Shown here piece after piece: positions 1 through 7,595 of a DNA stretch of 64,000 nt; position 1 is the first letter of the stretch, and each line of letters begins with the position of its first letter. The position numbers and the translations under genes were made by a program. The DNA lies in the NCBI RefSeq assembly GCF_027563465.1, contig NZ_JAPFQA010000012.1:62001-126000 (forward strand). Direction: 5' to 3'. This DNA is from Mesorhizobium qingshengii. Lineage in GTDB: Bacteria; Pseudomonadota; Alphaproteobacteria; Rhizobiales; Rhizobiaceae. A model generated the notes under the pieces. It made no database searches, was not told the origin of the DNA, and saw only the letters and a list, made by a program, of their open reading frames with translations.

Positions 1-93
1 CGCCATTGCGTCCATGACGGCGCGGAACACGGTCTGGGCGTTGAAGACCGGATCGGCGAAACCGCCCTCGATCGATTGCACAGCTGCGTCCAT
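1..93 (-). CDS. phnH: PhnH, C-P lyase core subunit (N-terminal fragment)
   Basis: Only the first 31 codons lie in the window; the rest runs off the left edge. The start ATG (93-91) overlaps the last base of the phnG stop, the tight coupling usual for phnG-phnH. The peptide begins MDAAVQSIEGGFADPVFNAQ and continues with a VFRAVMDAMA stretch, which resembles the conserved PhnH N-terminus (dPVfdaQ.vFRa.m.aMa). PhnH is known to be part of the PhnGHIJ core of carbon-phosphorus lyase, which releases phosphate from alkylphosphonates in the cytoplasm. The call rests on this short match plus the neighbouring phnG. Confidence 0.85.
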   Translation of the reverse strand, partial: MDAAVQSIEGGFADPVFNAQTVFRAVMDAMA

Positions 94-563
94 TAGTCTT
101 CTCCGCGAACCATTGTGAAGAAATCCACCTTCGTTGCCGCCGTCTCGGCACGGCGCCGTTCATGCGCTGTGGTCAGCGCCGCCTGCAGGGGCGCGATGAT
201 TTTGGTCTCGACCTCATTGCGGCGCGCCGGGTCCTGCCACAGCGCGTCGGCGATGGCCGCCAGCCTTGCCTTCTGCTTGTCGCGGCCAAGCGCATAGCAA
301 TGGCCGACCTGACCGGACGGCAGCCTGACGGTGGCCCGGGTAATGGTCGCCTCGCCGACATTGAAAGGCGCGCCGCCGCCGCCGATGCGGCCGCGCATGG
401 TCACCAGGCCGGTCTCGGGGCCACGCAGCAGTTCAGCTTCCGAGGGCAAACCGGCCTCGTTCCAGAGCCGGACGATATCGTCGCCGCTGGATTGCGCCAG
501 TGTTGCCATGGCGGCCTTGCGGTCGGCCTGGTCGCGGGCTTCCTGTCCTCGCATGAGCAACAT
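93..563 (-). CDS. phnG: PhnG, C-P lyase core subunit
   Basis: 156 residues, close to the usual PhnG length (about 150). The protein has the family pattern: an N-terminal helix followed by PETGLVTMRGRIGGGGAPFN, then VGHCYALGRD in the middle and the C-terminal VDFFTMVRGE. PhnG works with PhnH, PhnI, PhnJ and PhnL in cleaving the C-P bond of ribosyl-alkylphosphonate triphosphate. An ATG at 554 has a GAGAGGG ribosome site at better spacing than the ATG at 563, so the true protein may lack the first three residues. It is divergent from phnF, so transcription probably starts in 564-675 under PhnF control. Confidence 0.93.
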   Translation of the reverse strand: MLLMRGQEARDQADRKAAMATLAQSSGDDIVRLWNEAGLPSEAELLRGPETGLVTMRGRIGGGGAPFNVGEATITRATVRLPSGQVGHCYALGRDKQKARLAAIADALWQDPARRNEVETKIIAPLQAALTTAHERRRAETAATKVDFFTMVRGED

Positions 564-580
564 CCCTCTCGCCTAAATTC

Positions 581-603
581 GTCTATTGATATAGACATCT
601 ATA
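581..603. promoter_or_regulatory. Candidate PhnF operator between phnG and phnF
   Basis: Two overlapping inverted repeats lie in the 112-bp divergent spacer: GTCTATTGATATAGAC (581-596, 6-bp arms, 4-bp spacer) and TATAGACATCTATA (590-603, 6-bp arms, 2-bp spacer). GntR regulators of the HutC/PhnF class are known to bind AT-rich GT-TA-AC palindromes next to their genes. The overlap suggests two dimers, or alternative registers, covering the promoters of both genes. The assignment to PhnF is inferred from position. Confidence 0.6.
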
Positions 604-675
604 CAAATTATACCCATTATCTAACGCGAGTCCATGACGGGTGGATGACAGGCGATGGAAGGCTAGGGGCAATCG

Positions 676-1425
676 ATGATCGGGCGGCCGGCAGCTGACA
701 GAATCGAGCGGCGCAGTGGCGTCTCGCTATGGCGACAGATCGCCGACAAGATCCTGCACGCGATCGCCATTGGCGATTTCGCCGAGAATACCGCGCTGCC
801 GCCGGAGGTGGCGTTGGCCGAGCGCTACGGCGTCAACCGTCACACCGTGCGCAGCGCCATATCGGCCCTTGTGCAGGAAGGGGTGCTGCGGGCAGAGCAG
901 GGGCGTGGCACCTTCGTGCTGTCGCGCAAGCGGCTGTCCTATCCGATCGGCGCGCGCACGCGCTTTTCGACGGGTCTGCAAGGGCAGACATCGGAAAGGC
1001 ACATCGTCCTGCTCGCCTCGTCGGTCGAGCCGGCCAGCCAGCGCGTCGCCGAGGGCCTTGGCCTTGCCAGGGGGGCCGAGGTGATACGGCTGGAAACGCG
1101 CGGCGAAGCCGATGGGCGGGCGGTGTCGCGCGCTGCAGGCTGGTTCGAAGCCAGGCGCTTTGCCGGCATCGATGCCGTGATGGCGGAAACCGGTTCGATC
1201 ACCGCATCGCTGGCGCGTTTCGGCATAGACGACTATCTCAGGCAATCGACCGTGTTGTCGGCGCGCCATGCCGATGCTGCCGATCTTGCCGATCTCGATC
1301 TGCAGCCCGGAGCCATCGTGCTGGTCACGGTCGCCGTCAACGCTACGCCCGACGGCCAGCCGATCCAGTTTTCCGAGTCGCGTTTCCCGGCCGAGCGGGT
1401 CGAGCTCAGGCTGTCGGCGCTGTGA
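676..1425 (+). CDS. phnF: PhnF, GntR/HutC-family regulator of phosphonate genes
   Basis: 249 residues. Residues about 18-85 form a GntR winged helix (LPPEVALAERYGVNRHTVRS, then LVQEGVLRAEQGRGTFV). Residues about 100-245 are a UTRA ligand-binding domain ending in QFSESRFPAERVEL. This architecture and the position divergent from phnG match PhnF of rhizobial phn clusters. PhnF is known to repress C-P lyase genes and respond to phosphate or phosphonate status; the ligand cannot be read from the sequence. The start ATG at 676 precedes the conserved domain by a normal distance, and an AGGGG lies just upstream. Confidence 0.9.
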   Translation: MIGRPAADRIERRSGVSLWRQIADKILHAIAIGDFAENTALPPEVALAERYGVNRHTVRSAISALVQEGVLRAEQGRGTFVLSRKRLSYPIGARTRFSTGLQGQTSERHIVLLASSVEPASQRVAEGLGLARGAEVIRLETRGEADGRAVSRAAGWFEARRFAGIDAVMAETGSITASLARFGIDDYLRQSTVLSARHADAADLADLDLQPGAIVLVTVAVNATPDGQPIQFSESRFPAERVELRLSAL

Positions 1426-1443
1426 GCCGACGCTGCCGATTGC

Positions 1444-2460
1444 TTATCCGACCTCGATCACAGCCTTGATCAGGCCGGATTTCTCGTGTGCCCAGCGGGC
1501 GAGATCGCGCGGCGTTTCGGTAAGCGGTGTGCGGTGGGTGACAAGCTTGGCCAATGGCACCGCGCCGTTGCGGATCGAGGCCGCGACGTGATCGAAGTCG
1601 GCGCGCAGCGCATTGCGGCTGCCGATCAGCGTCATCTCACGCTTGTGGAATTCCGGATCGGAAAAGACGATGTCGTCCTTGACGACGCTGACCAGCACCA
1701 GTGTTCCACCATGCGCGACATGGGCGAAGGCCGATTGCACCGACCGGGTGTTGCCGGTGGCGTCGAAAACCATTTCGAAGCCTTCGCCGCCGGTCGCCTC
1801 CCTGACCAGATCGGGCACCGCGCCGCGCGAGCCGTCAAGGGTCTGGAAGCCGAGTTCGTTCGCGGCGAAGGCGAGCCTTTCGCTGCTCATGTCGAGCAGC
1901 GTCACGTCGAGACCGGCGATACGGGCGAAGATGGCCGTGCCGAGCCCGATCGGGCCGGCGCCGATGACCAGCGTGCGGGCGCCGGGATCGGCGCGTGCGC
2001 GCCGCACGGCATGCGCGCCGATGGCGAGGAACTCGACGGCGGCGGCGTCCGCCAGCGGCAGACCGTTTGCCGGATAAAGATTTTGCGCCGGTACCAGGAT
2101 CCGTTCGCACATGGCGCCGTCGCGATGGACGCCGAGCACCTCGATCCTGACGCAGCAGTTCGGCTTGCCGTGCCGGCAAGCGATGCACTTGCCGCATGAA
2201 AGATAGGGGTTGACGACGACTGGCTCGCCAACGGCGAGATCCACAGCTTCACCGGTCTCGAGCACGGTTCCCGATACTTCATGGCCCATGATGCGGGGAT
2301 AGGCGAGGAACGGGTGCTTGCCCTCGAAGATATGGTAGTCGGTGCCGCAGATGCCGACGTGGCTGACCGCCACCAGCGCCCAGCCGGGCGGTGGCGCGCC
2401 GGGTGCGGGACGATCTTCCAGGACAAGATCGCCGGGCGAGCGGCAGACGACGGCTTTCAT
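1444..2460 (-). CDS. Zinc-dependent alcohol dehydrogenase (LgoD/RspB-like)
   Basis: 338 residues, medium-chain dehydrogenase. The catalytic zinc pattern GICGTD and GHEVSG and the structural zinc cysteines (CGKCIACRHGKPNC) are present in the N-terminal half. A Rossmann fold with VIGAGPIGLG follows. The closest familiar relatives are L-galactonate/L-gulonate 5-dehydrogenase type enzymes, which oxidise a secondary hydroxyl of a sugar acid with NAD. It is the last gene of the leftward cluster behind an RbsABC-type importer (71-bp gap), so it probably oxidises the imported compound or a derived acid. The exact substrate is not determined. Confidence 0.8.
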   Translation of the reverse strand: MKAVVCRSPGDLVLEDRPAPGAPPPGWALVAVSHVGICGTDYHIFEGKHPFLAYPRIMGHEVSGTVLETGEAVDLAVGEPVVVNPYLSCGKCIACRHGKPNCCVRIEVLGVHRDGAMCERILVPAQNLYPANGLPLADAAAVEFLAIGAHAVRRARADPGARTLVIGAGPIGLGTAIFARIAGLDVTLLDMSSERLAFAANELGFQTLDGSRGAVPDLVREATGGEGFEMVFDATGNTRSVQSAFAHVAHGGTLVLVSVVKDDIVFSDPEFHKREMTLIGSRNALRADFDHVAASIRNGAVPLAKLVTHRTPLTETPRDLARWAHEKSGLIKAVIEVG

Positions 2461-2531
2461 GCTTCAATCCAGTCTGTCATAAAATCGCCGGCCCGTCTTC
2501 ATGCCAGGCCGGCGATCGATTTCAGTGGTGG

Positions 2532-3500
2532 TCACTTGCCGCCGCGGCGGCGCAGACCGTCGAAATAGACGATGACGATGATCAGCACGCCGGTGACGAT
2601 GCGCTGCCAGAACGCGTTTACGTTCAAGAGATTGGCGCCGTTGTTGATGGTGGCGAGAATGAAGGCGCCGAGCAGCGGCCCATGCACCGAACCGACCGCG
2701 CCGAACAGCGAGGTGCCACCGATGACCGACGAGGCGATCGCTTGCAGTTCCCAGCCCTCGGCCTGGGTCGGGTTGCCGATGCCGATGCGCGAAGCCAGCA
2801 GAACGCCGACGAAGGCCGCGCAGAGACCCGATAGCGTGTAGGCCATGAAGATGGTTCGCTGGACGTTGACGCCGGACAGACGCGAGGCTTCGGCGTTCGA
2901 TCCGACCGAAAACAGGTACCGGCCCCAGCGGCTGTGATGCAGGAAGACATAGGCGGGTATGCCGACCAGGATGACCATCCAGAACAGGTTGGGGACGCCA
3001 AGGAAGGAGTTGCGCGAGAATTCCTGAAAGGCGTCGTTGTTGATCGAGATTGAATTGCCGTTGGTTATCAAAAGGCCGATACCGCGCAGCGAGGTCAGTG
3101 TCGCCAGCGTGATGATGAAGGGCGGCAAGCCCATCTTGACGATGCCGAAGCCATGGAACAGGCCGATGGCGACGCCGACCAGCAAGGTGAGCAGAACGGC
3201 GAGGAAGACCGGCACGCCGGCATTGATCAGCATCGCTGCGATGACGGTGGCAAAGCCGACCACGGCGCCGACGGAAAGGTCGATGCCGCCGGTGATGATG
3301 ACGAAGGTCTGTCCGACCGCAAGGATCGCGATCATCGAACCCTGACGCAGCAGGTTCGAGATGTTGTTGGCGGAGGCGAAGCTTGATGTGGACACCGACA
3401 GGATGACCCATAGCAGCACCAACAAGGCCAGAAGCGTCAGCCCGAACAAGGCGTTGTAGTTGCGCTTCGGCTTTTCGGCAGGAATCGCCTCGGTGCTCAT
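2532..3500 (-). CDS. Sugar ABC importer permease, RbsC family
   Basis: 322 residues with about eight to ten hydrophobic segments spread from residue 20 to 312. The family landmarks include AVGQTFVIITGGIDLSVGAV near residue 65 and the conserved EAxxLSGVNV and SSVIGGTSLFGAVGSV stretches, typical of the carbohydrate uptake transporter 2 (CUT2) inner-membrane subunit. The start codon overlaps the stop of the ATPase gene by four bases (ATGA at 3497-3500), so translation is coupled. It works with the preceding ATPase and the binding protein at 5204-6199. Confidence 0.92.
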   Translation of the reverse strand: MSTEAIPAEKPKRNYNALFGLTLLALLVLLWVILSVSTSSFASANNISNLLRQGSMIAILAVGQTFVIITGGIDLSVGAVVGFATVIAAMLINAGVPVFLAVLLTLLVGVAIGLFHGFGIVKMGLPPFIITLATLTSLRGIGLLITNGNSISINNDAFQEFSRNSFLGVPNLFWMVILVGIPAYVFLHHSRWGRYLFSVGSNAEASRLSGVNVQRTIFMAYTLSGLCAAFVGVLLASRIGIGNPTQAEGWELQAIASSVIGGTSLFGAVGSVHGPLLGAFILATINNGANLLNVNAFWQRIVTGVLIIVIVYFDGLRRRGGK

Positions 3501-5050
3501 GTCTGTCCTCCCAGCTTTTCTTGTTTCTCGGCGAGCGCCTGTGTGAGAATTTCCTCGTGGTCGGCGGTGCGGAACCCATGCGTGGCCACCAGCTTGCCGC
3601 GGCGGAACACGTGCAGGGTGTCTGCCAGTTCATAAACTTCCGGCAGGTAGGACGAGATCAGGATGATGCCGGCGCCCTTCGACAGCAATGCGCTGAAAAG
3701 GCGGTAGATCTCGGCCTTGGTGCCGACATCGACGCCGACCGTCGGCTCGTCGAAGATGAACAGCTTGGCACCATGGGCCAGCCATTTGCCGATGACGATC
3801 TTCTGCTGGTTGCCGCCGGACAGGCTGGACGCCAGCGCATTGCGCGTCGGCGTCTTGATCCGCAGATCGGCGATCTGGCGGTCGGCTTGCGTCTTTTCCT
3901 GCGCGTTGGAGATCAGCAGATTGTTCGAGATGCGCTTGTAGATCGGCAGGTTGAGATTGAGGCCGACCGGCAGGTTGAGGCAGAGGCCCTGGTCGCGGCG
4001 GCTTTCCGGCGCCAGCGCCATGCCAAGCTTGATCGCGTCATGCTCGGAATTGATCTGGACTTCCTTGCCTTCCCACAGGACCTGGCCGGCCGATTTGCGG
4101 TGGCGGCCGTAAAGCGTGGTGACGAATTCGCTGCGCCCGGCGCCGATCAGGCCGTAGAGCCCGACGATCTCGCCTGCGCGGACCGTCATCGACACATTCT
4201 CGAAGCCTTTGCCGGAGAGGTTCCTGGCTTCGAGGATTGCCGCGCCCGGCGTGAAATGTTCCTTATGGTAGATCTGCTCGATCGAGCGGTTGATCATCAT
4301 CTTGACCAGCTCGGCGTCGTTGGTCTCGCTGATGTTCCTGGTGCCGACCAGCGTGCCGTCGCGCAGCACGGAGACGCGGTCGGCCAGCTCGAACACTTCC
4401 TCCATGCGATGGCTGATATAGATGATCGTCACGCCTTCGCCCTTCAGCCGGCGGATCAGCGTGAAGAGCTGATCGGCTTCCTTGCGGGTCAGGTAGGCGG
4501 TTGGCTCGTCAAAGATCAGGAACTTGGTGCCGCGCACTGTGGCGCGGGCCGCCGCAATCAGCTGCTGCTGGCCGATGGTGAGGTCACCGAGTGTGACATG
4601 CGCCGGCAGGTCGAAACCGAGATCGTCGATGATCTTCTGCGCTTCCTTGACCATGGCGCGCTGCTGCAGGATGCCGAAGCGCGAGTTCTCCTCGCCGAGA
4701 AACATGTTGGCGGCGACCGTCAGGTGACGACAGAGCACGACCTCCTGGTGCACGGCATTGATGCCAAGCGCCATCGCTTCATGCGGGGTCGCCAGCGCCG
4801 CCGGCTTGCCTTCCCAGATGACCTCTCCGGACGTGCGCGGCATGACGCCGGTCAAAAGCTTGATCAGGGTGGATTTGCCGGCGCCGTTCTCGCCGACGAT
4901 GGCGTGGATTTCACCAGCCTTGAAGGCGAGGGTCACCGGTTTCAGCGCATGGGTGCCCGGATATTTCTTCTCGAGGCCGTGCAGTTCGAGGATCGTCCTG
5001 CCGGGTTCCAGCACGGGGGCCGGGTGCAGTTCCTGCGCCGTCGACGTCAT
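3497..5050 (-). CDS. Sugar ABC importer ATPase, RbsA/MglA family
   Basis: 517 residues with two fused ABC domains, the CUT2 hallmark. The N-terminal half has a Walker A (GENGAGKSTLIK), a signature region LTIGQQQL and Walker B (FLIFDEPTAYL). The C-terminal half has the degenerate GLYGLIGAGRSEFV in place of a full P-loop, the signature LSGGNQQK and FIFDEPTVGVDVG. This energises import of a monosaccharide through the neighbouring permease. The gene lies 153 bp downstream of the binding-protein gene and overlaps the permease start. Confidence 0.94.
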   Translation of the reverse strand: MTSTAQELHPAPVLEPGRTILELHGLEKKYPGTHALKPVTLAFKAGEIHAIVGENGAGKSTLIKLLTGVMPRTSGEVIWEGKPAALATPHEAMALGINAVHQEVVLCRHLTVAANMFLGEENSRFGILQQRAMVKEAQKIIDDLGFDLPAHVTLGDLTIGQQQLIAAARATVRGTKFLIFDEPTAYLTRKEADQLFTLIRRLKGEGVTIIYISHRMEEVFELADRVSVLRDGTLVGTRNISETNDAELVKMMINRSIEQIYHKEHFTPGAAILEARNLSGKGFENVSMTVRAGEIVGLYGLIGAGRSEFVTTLYGRHRKSAGQVLWEGKEVQINSEHDAIKLGMALAPESRRDQGLCLNLPVGLNLNLPIYKRISNNLLISNAQEKTQADRQIADLRIKTPTRNALASSLSGGNQQKIVIGKWLAHGAKLFIFDEPTVGVDVGTKAEIYRLFSALLSKGAGIILISSYLPEVYELADTLHVFRRGKLVATHGFRTADHEEILTQALAEKQEKLGGQT

Positions 5051-5203
5051 GACAATCCTCCCAGATTGGCCTCACGATTTGGCATGCGGCGAGGCTTTGG
5101 CACACCGCCGGAGCAGCCTAACCCAAGCCGGCGGATTTCCAAGCGATATGCTTGGTGTTTCCGGGGCAACGAGGCCCCGGAAACAGTGCGCCTGTGCCGA
5201 TGC

Positions 5204-6199
5204 TTAGTTGAGCTTCGGATTGAGCAGCGCGTCGATCTTCGGTTCCTTCATGTTGGCCTTGGTGACGAGGTTGGCGCCGGTGTCGACATTGGCCTCGACC
5301 TTCTCGCCCTTCGAGGCGGCGAGCGCCGTCTTGATGCCGTCATAGCCCATCCGGTACGGATCCTGGACGACGAGGCCGGAAATGACACCGTCATTGAGGA
5401 ATTTGATCAGCTTCTCGTCGCTGTCGAAACCGATCAGCCCGACCTTGCCGGCAAGGTTGTTCTCGGCGATCGCCTGACCGACGCCCTGCGCCATGATCAG
5501 GTTGGAAGCGAAGATACCCTTCAGGTCCGGATTGGCGGTGATCAGATCGGTCGCGATGTTGAGACCGGTCGTGGCCTGGCCGTCGGCATACTTGTCGGCG
5601 ACCAGTTCGAGGCCAGGATATTTAGCCTTGAGCTGTTCCTTGAAGCCCTGGGCGCGCTGCTCGAGCGAGCCGGCGCCGGGAAGTGCGGTGATCAGGGCAA
5701 CCTTGCCTTCGACCTTGCCGCCATTGGCGGCACCGATGGCCGCGGCAAGACCGTCCGCGGCGACGCGGCCGCCCTGCACGTTGTCGGTGGTCAGGAACGA
5801 GGTGAAGGCCTTGGAGTCGGCGCCGGAGTCGATGCCGATAACCTTGACCTTGGCGGCGGCCTCATCGATCGGCTTGCCGAGTGCCTTGAATTCCGTCGGC
5901 GAGATGACGACGGCGGCCGGGTTGCCGGCAACAGCGTTCTCGAGGATGGAGATCTGGCCGTTGACGTCGGTTTCAGCCTGGGCACCGAGTTCCGGCACGT
6001 TGACGCCGAGATCCTTGCCGGCCTTGCGGGCGCCGGCCAGAACGATCTGCCAGTAGAAGGACGTGGTGTCCTTGACGATGATCGGAATGGTCACGTCCGC
6101 CGCCGAAACCGGCGCCGAATGCATGACGCCGGCGAGCATGGAAGCTGCTGCCAGTGCCATGACGGCGCGGCGGTTGAGAATGCTGGTCACGAATTTCAT
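5204..6199 (-). CDS. Periplasmic sugar-binding protein, RbsB family
   Basis: 331 residues. A signal peptide is clear (positively charged start, hydrophobic core, SAPVSAAD cleavage region near residue 32). The mature part starts with the type I periplasmic-binding pattern (VTIPIIVKDTTSFYWQIVLA) and includes NAVAGNPAAVVISPTEF and VGLIGFDSD. It is the first gene of the leftward importer operon and is preceded by a long regulatory spacer. The ligand is probably a monosaccharide or polyol. The catabolic neighbours hint at an L-fucose- or L-galactose-like sugar, but that is inference. Confidence 0.9.
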   Translation of the reverse strand: MKFVTSILNRRAVMALAAASMLAGVMHSAPVSAADVTIPIIVKDTTSFYWQIVLAGARKAGKDLGVNVPELGAQAETDVNGQISILENAVAGNPAAVVISPTEFKALGKPIDEAAAKVKVIGIDSGADSKAFTSFLTTDNVQGGRVAADGLAAAIGAANGGKVEGKVALITALPGAGSLEQRAQGFKEQLKAKYPGLELVADKYADGQATTGLNIATDLITANPDLKGIFASNLIMAQGVGQAIAENNLAGKVGLIGFDSDEKLIKFLNDGVISGLVVQDPYRMGYDGIKTALAASKGEKVEANVDTGANLVTKANMKEPKIDALLNPKLN

Positions 6200-6270
6200 A
6201 GGATTCCTCCCTAAGTCGCCCGGTGAACGTTACGGAAGCTCCATCCGGATAGGCGCGGCCCAAACAGAAC

Positions 6271-6290
6271 TTTATCAATAAAAAACATTT
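6271..6290. promoter_or_regulatory. Candidate GntR operator upstream of the importer operon
   Basis: TTTATCAATAAAAAACATTT lies 72 bp upstream of the binding-protein start. It matches the sequence at 9170-9189, in front of the dehydratase gene and the GntR regulator gene, at 17 of 20 positions. Two matching AT-rich motifs in the two promoter regions of one catabolic island suggest a shared binding site, most simply for the GntR protein at 9369-10271. The rest of the 338-bp gap (6200-6537) holds the palindromes at 6426-6476 and no gene that I can support. Confidence 0.55.
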
Positions 6291-6425
6291 ACCTCGTTTT
6301 GATAGTGCATCGACTGGGTCGATGCAAGCGGTGTTTCATGCCAGTCCTCCCGTGGCCCGGCAGAGGCTGATCCACCGCGCCGCTCCTCCTTTGCCGCGGC
6401 CAGACACTCCCGTTTCCGTTCCGTG

Positions 6426-6476
6426 AACACATGGAATATTAATTCCATGTGTTAGTCAATATGGAATGTTCATTCT
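6426..6476. promoter_or_regulatory. Strong palindrome plus half-copy, candidate operator
   Basis: Positions 6426-6453 form an inverted repeat with perfect 12-bp arms (AACACATGGAAT and ATTCCATGTGTT) around a 4-bp spacer. A second, weaker copy of its core follows at 6461-6476 (ATGGAAT then GTTC then ATTCT). There is no T-tract, so it does not look like a terminator. It lies upstream of the importer operon and just beyond the 3' end of the aldo/keto reductase gene. The binding protein is unknown. Confidence 0.5.
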
Positions 6477-6537
6477 TTTCTGGGATGGCGAGGCTGTGAT
6501 GCCTGGGGCGCCTGCTCACGGCGGGTGGACGCGCGTC

Positions 6538-7536
6538 TCACGCCAGTTCCTGCACCACCGTGTAGGGGCGATATCTGGCGTATTCCGTCTCCGGGAAGTC
6601 GACATCGAGCAGGTCGAGGTTGCGCGTCAGGTTCGCCAGTTTGGCTGTGCCGGTCAGCACGGTGGCGACCACGGGCTCATGCAGGGGAAACCGGAACGCG
6701 GCAGCGGCCAGCGGATAACCGCCTTCGGCGGCGATCTTCTCCATCGCATCGACACGGTCGAGGATATCGCGGCTGGCGGGCTGATAGTCGAAATGCGCGC
6801 CTTGCACCGGTCCGGTCGCCAATATGCCGGAGTTGAACACGCCGCCGATGACCAGTGAGGTCTGTTGTGCGCGGCATAGCGGCAGCAGTTCGGCTTCGGC
6901 ACTGCGGTCGAGCAAGGAATAGCGGCTGGCGAGCAGGATGCAGTCGAGCGGTGCCCGGCGCATCACGTCGAGGCAGATCTGGACTTCGTTGACGCCGAGC
7001 CCATAGGCGGAAATCACCCCGGAAGATTTCAATTCCTCCAGCGCCTTGAGGCCGCCATCCATCAATTGGCGAAAGTGCAGCTTGGTCTTCTCGACGCCAT
7101 GCGTATAGGTGCCGATGTCGTGGACGAAGAGGATGTCGATCTTGTTGAGGCCAAGCCGCGCGTAGCTGAAATCGACCGAGCGCATGATGCCGTCATAGGA
7201 ATAATCGTAGTCGAGCGCGAAGGGCAGCGGGTCGACATAGGAGTGATCGGGAACCTGGTCTTCCGGCACCGGGCGGAACAGGCGGCCGACCTTGGTCGAC
7301 AACACATAGGAATCGCGCGGCTTGTAGCGCAGGAAGTCGCCGAAGCGCCGTTCCGACAGGCCGAAACCGTAGAAGGGCGCGGTGTCGAAGTAGCGCAGGC
7401 CGGCTTCCCAGGCGCCTTGCAGCGTCTCCATCGCCGCCTCGCGCGAACAGGCGCGGTAGAGGCCGCCGATCGCGGCGCCGCCAAAGCTGACCTCGGTGAC
7501 CTCGAGCGCAGTCTTGCCGATGCGGCGCTTTTCCAT
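6538..7536 (-). CDS. Aldo/keto reductase, D-threo-aldose (L-fucose) 1-dehydrogenase type
   Basis: 332 residues from the ATG at 7536, chosen because GGGAGG sits seven bases upstream; a TTG six bases earlier is less likely. The AKR barrel begins KRRIGKTALEVTEVSFGGAA, and the tetrad Asp/Tyr appear in YFDTAPFYGFGLSE. The HDIGTYTHG stretch and the overall pattern fit the AKR subgroup that oxidises L-fucose, L-galactose and D-arabinose at C1 with NAD(P). It lies 59 bp downstream of the UxaA-type dehydratase gene on the same strand, so the two probably share a transcript. Pyridoxal 4-dehydrogenases belong to the same subgroup and cannot be excluded. Confidence 0.82.
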   Translation of the reverse strand: MEKRRIGKTALEVTEVSFGGAAIGGLYRACSREAAMETLQGAWEAGLRYFDTAPFYGFGLSERRFGDFLRYKPRDSYVLSTKVGRLFRPVPEDQVPDHSYVDPLPFALDYDYSYDGIMRSVDFSYARLGLNKIDILFVHDIGTYTHGVEKTKLHFRQLMDGGLKALEELKSSGVISAYGLGVNEVQICLDVMRRAPLDCILLASRYSLLDRSAEAELLPLCRAQQTSLVIGGVFNSGILATGPVQGAHFDYQPASRDILDRVDAMEKIAAEGGYPLAAAAFRFPLHEPVVATVLTGTAKLANLTRNLDLLDVDFPETEYARYRPYTVVQELA

Positions 7537-7595
7537 GCACAACCTCCCGTTCCCGACCGTTGTCCGGCCTGGCAGTCTTCAGATATCGGTGAAAT

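Noticed and set aside
3521..6214. Plus-strand open frame of nearly 900 codons opposite the ABC importer genes
   Set aside because: It spans the gap between two well-defined transporter genes and has no recognisable protein pattern, so it is a shadow of the minus-strand genes.
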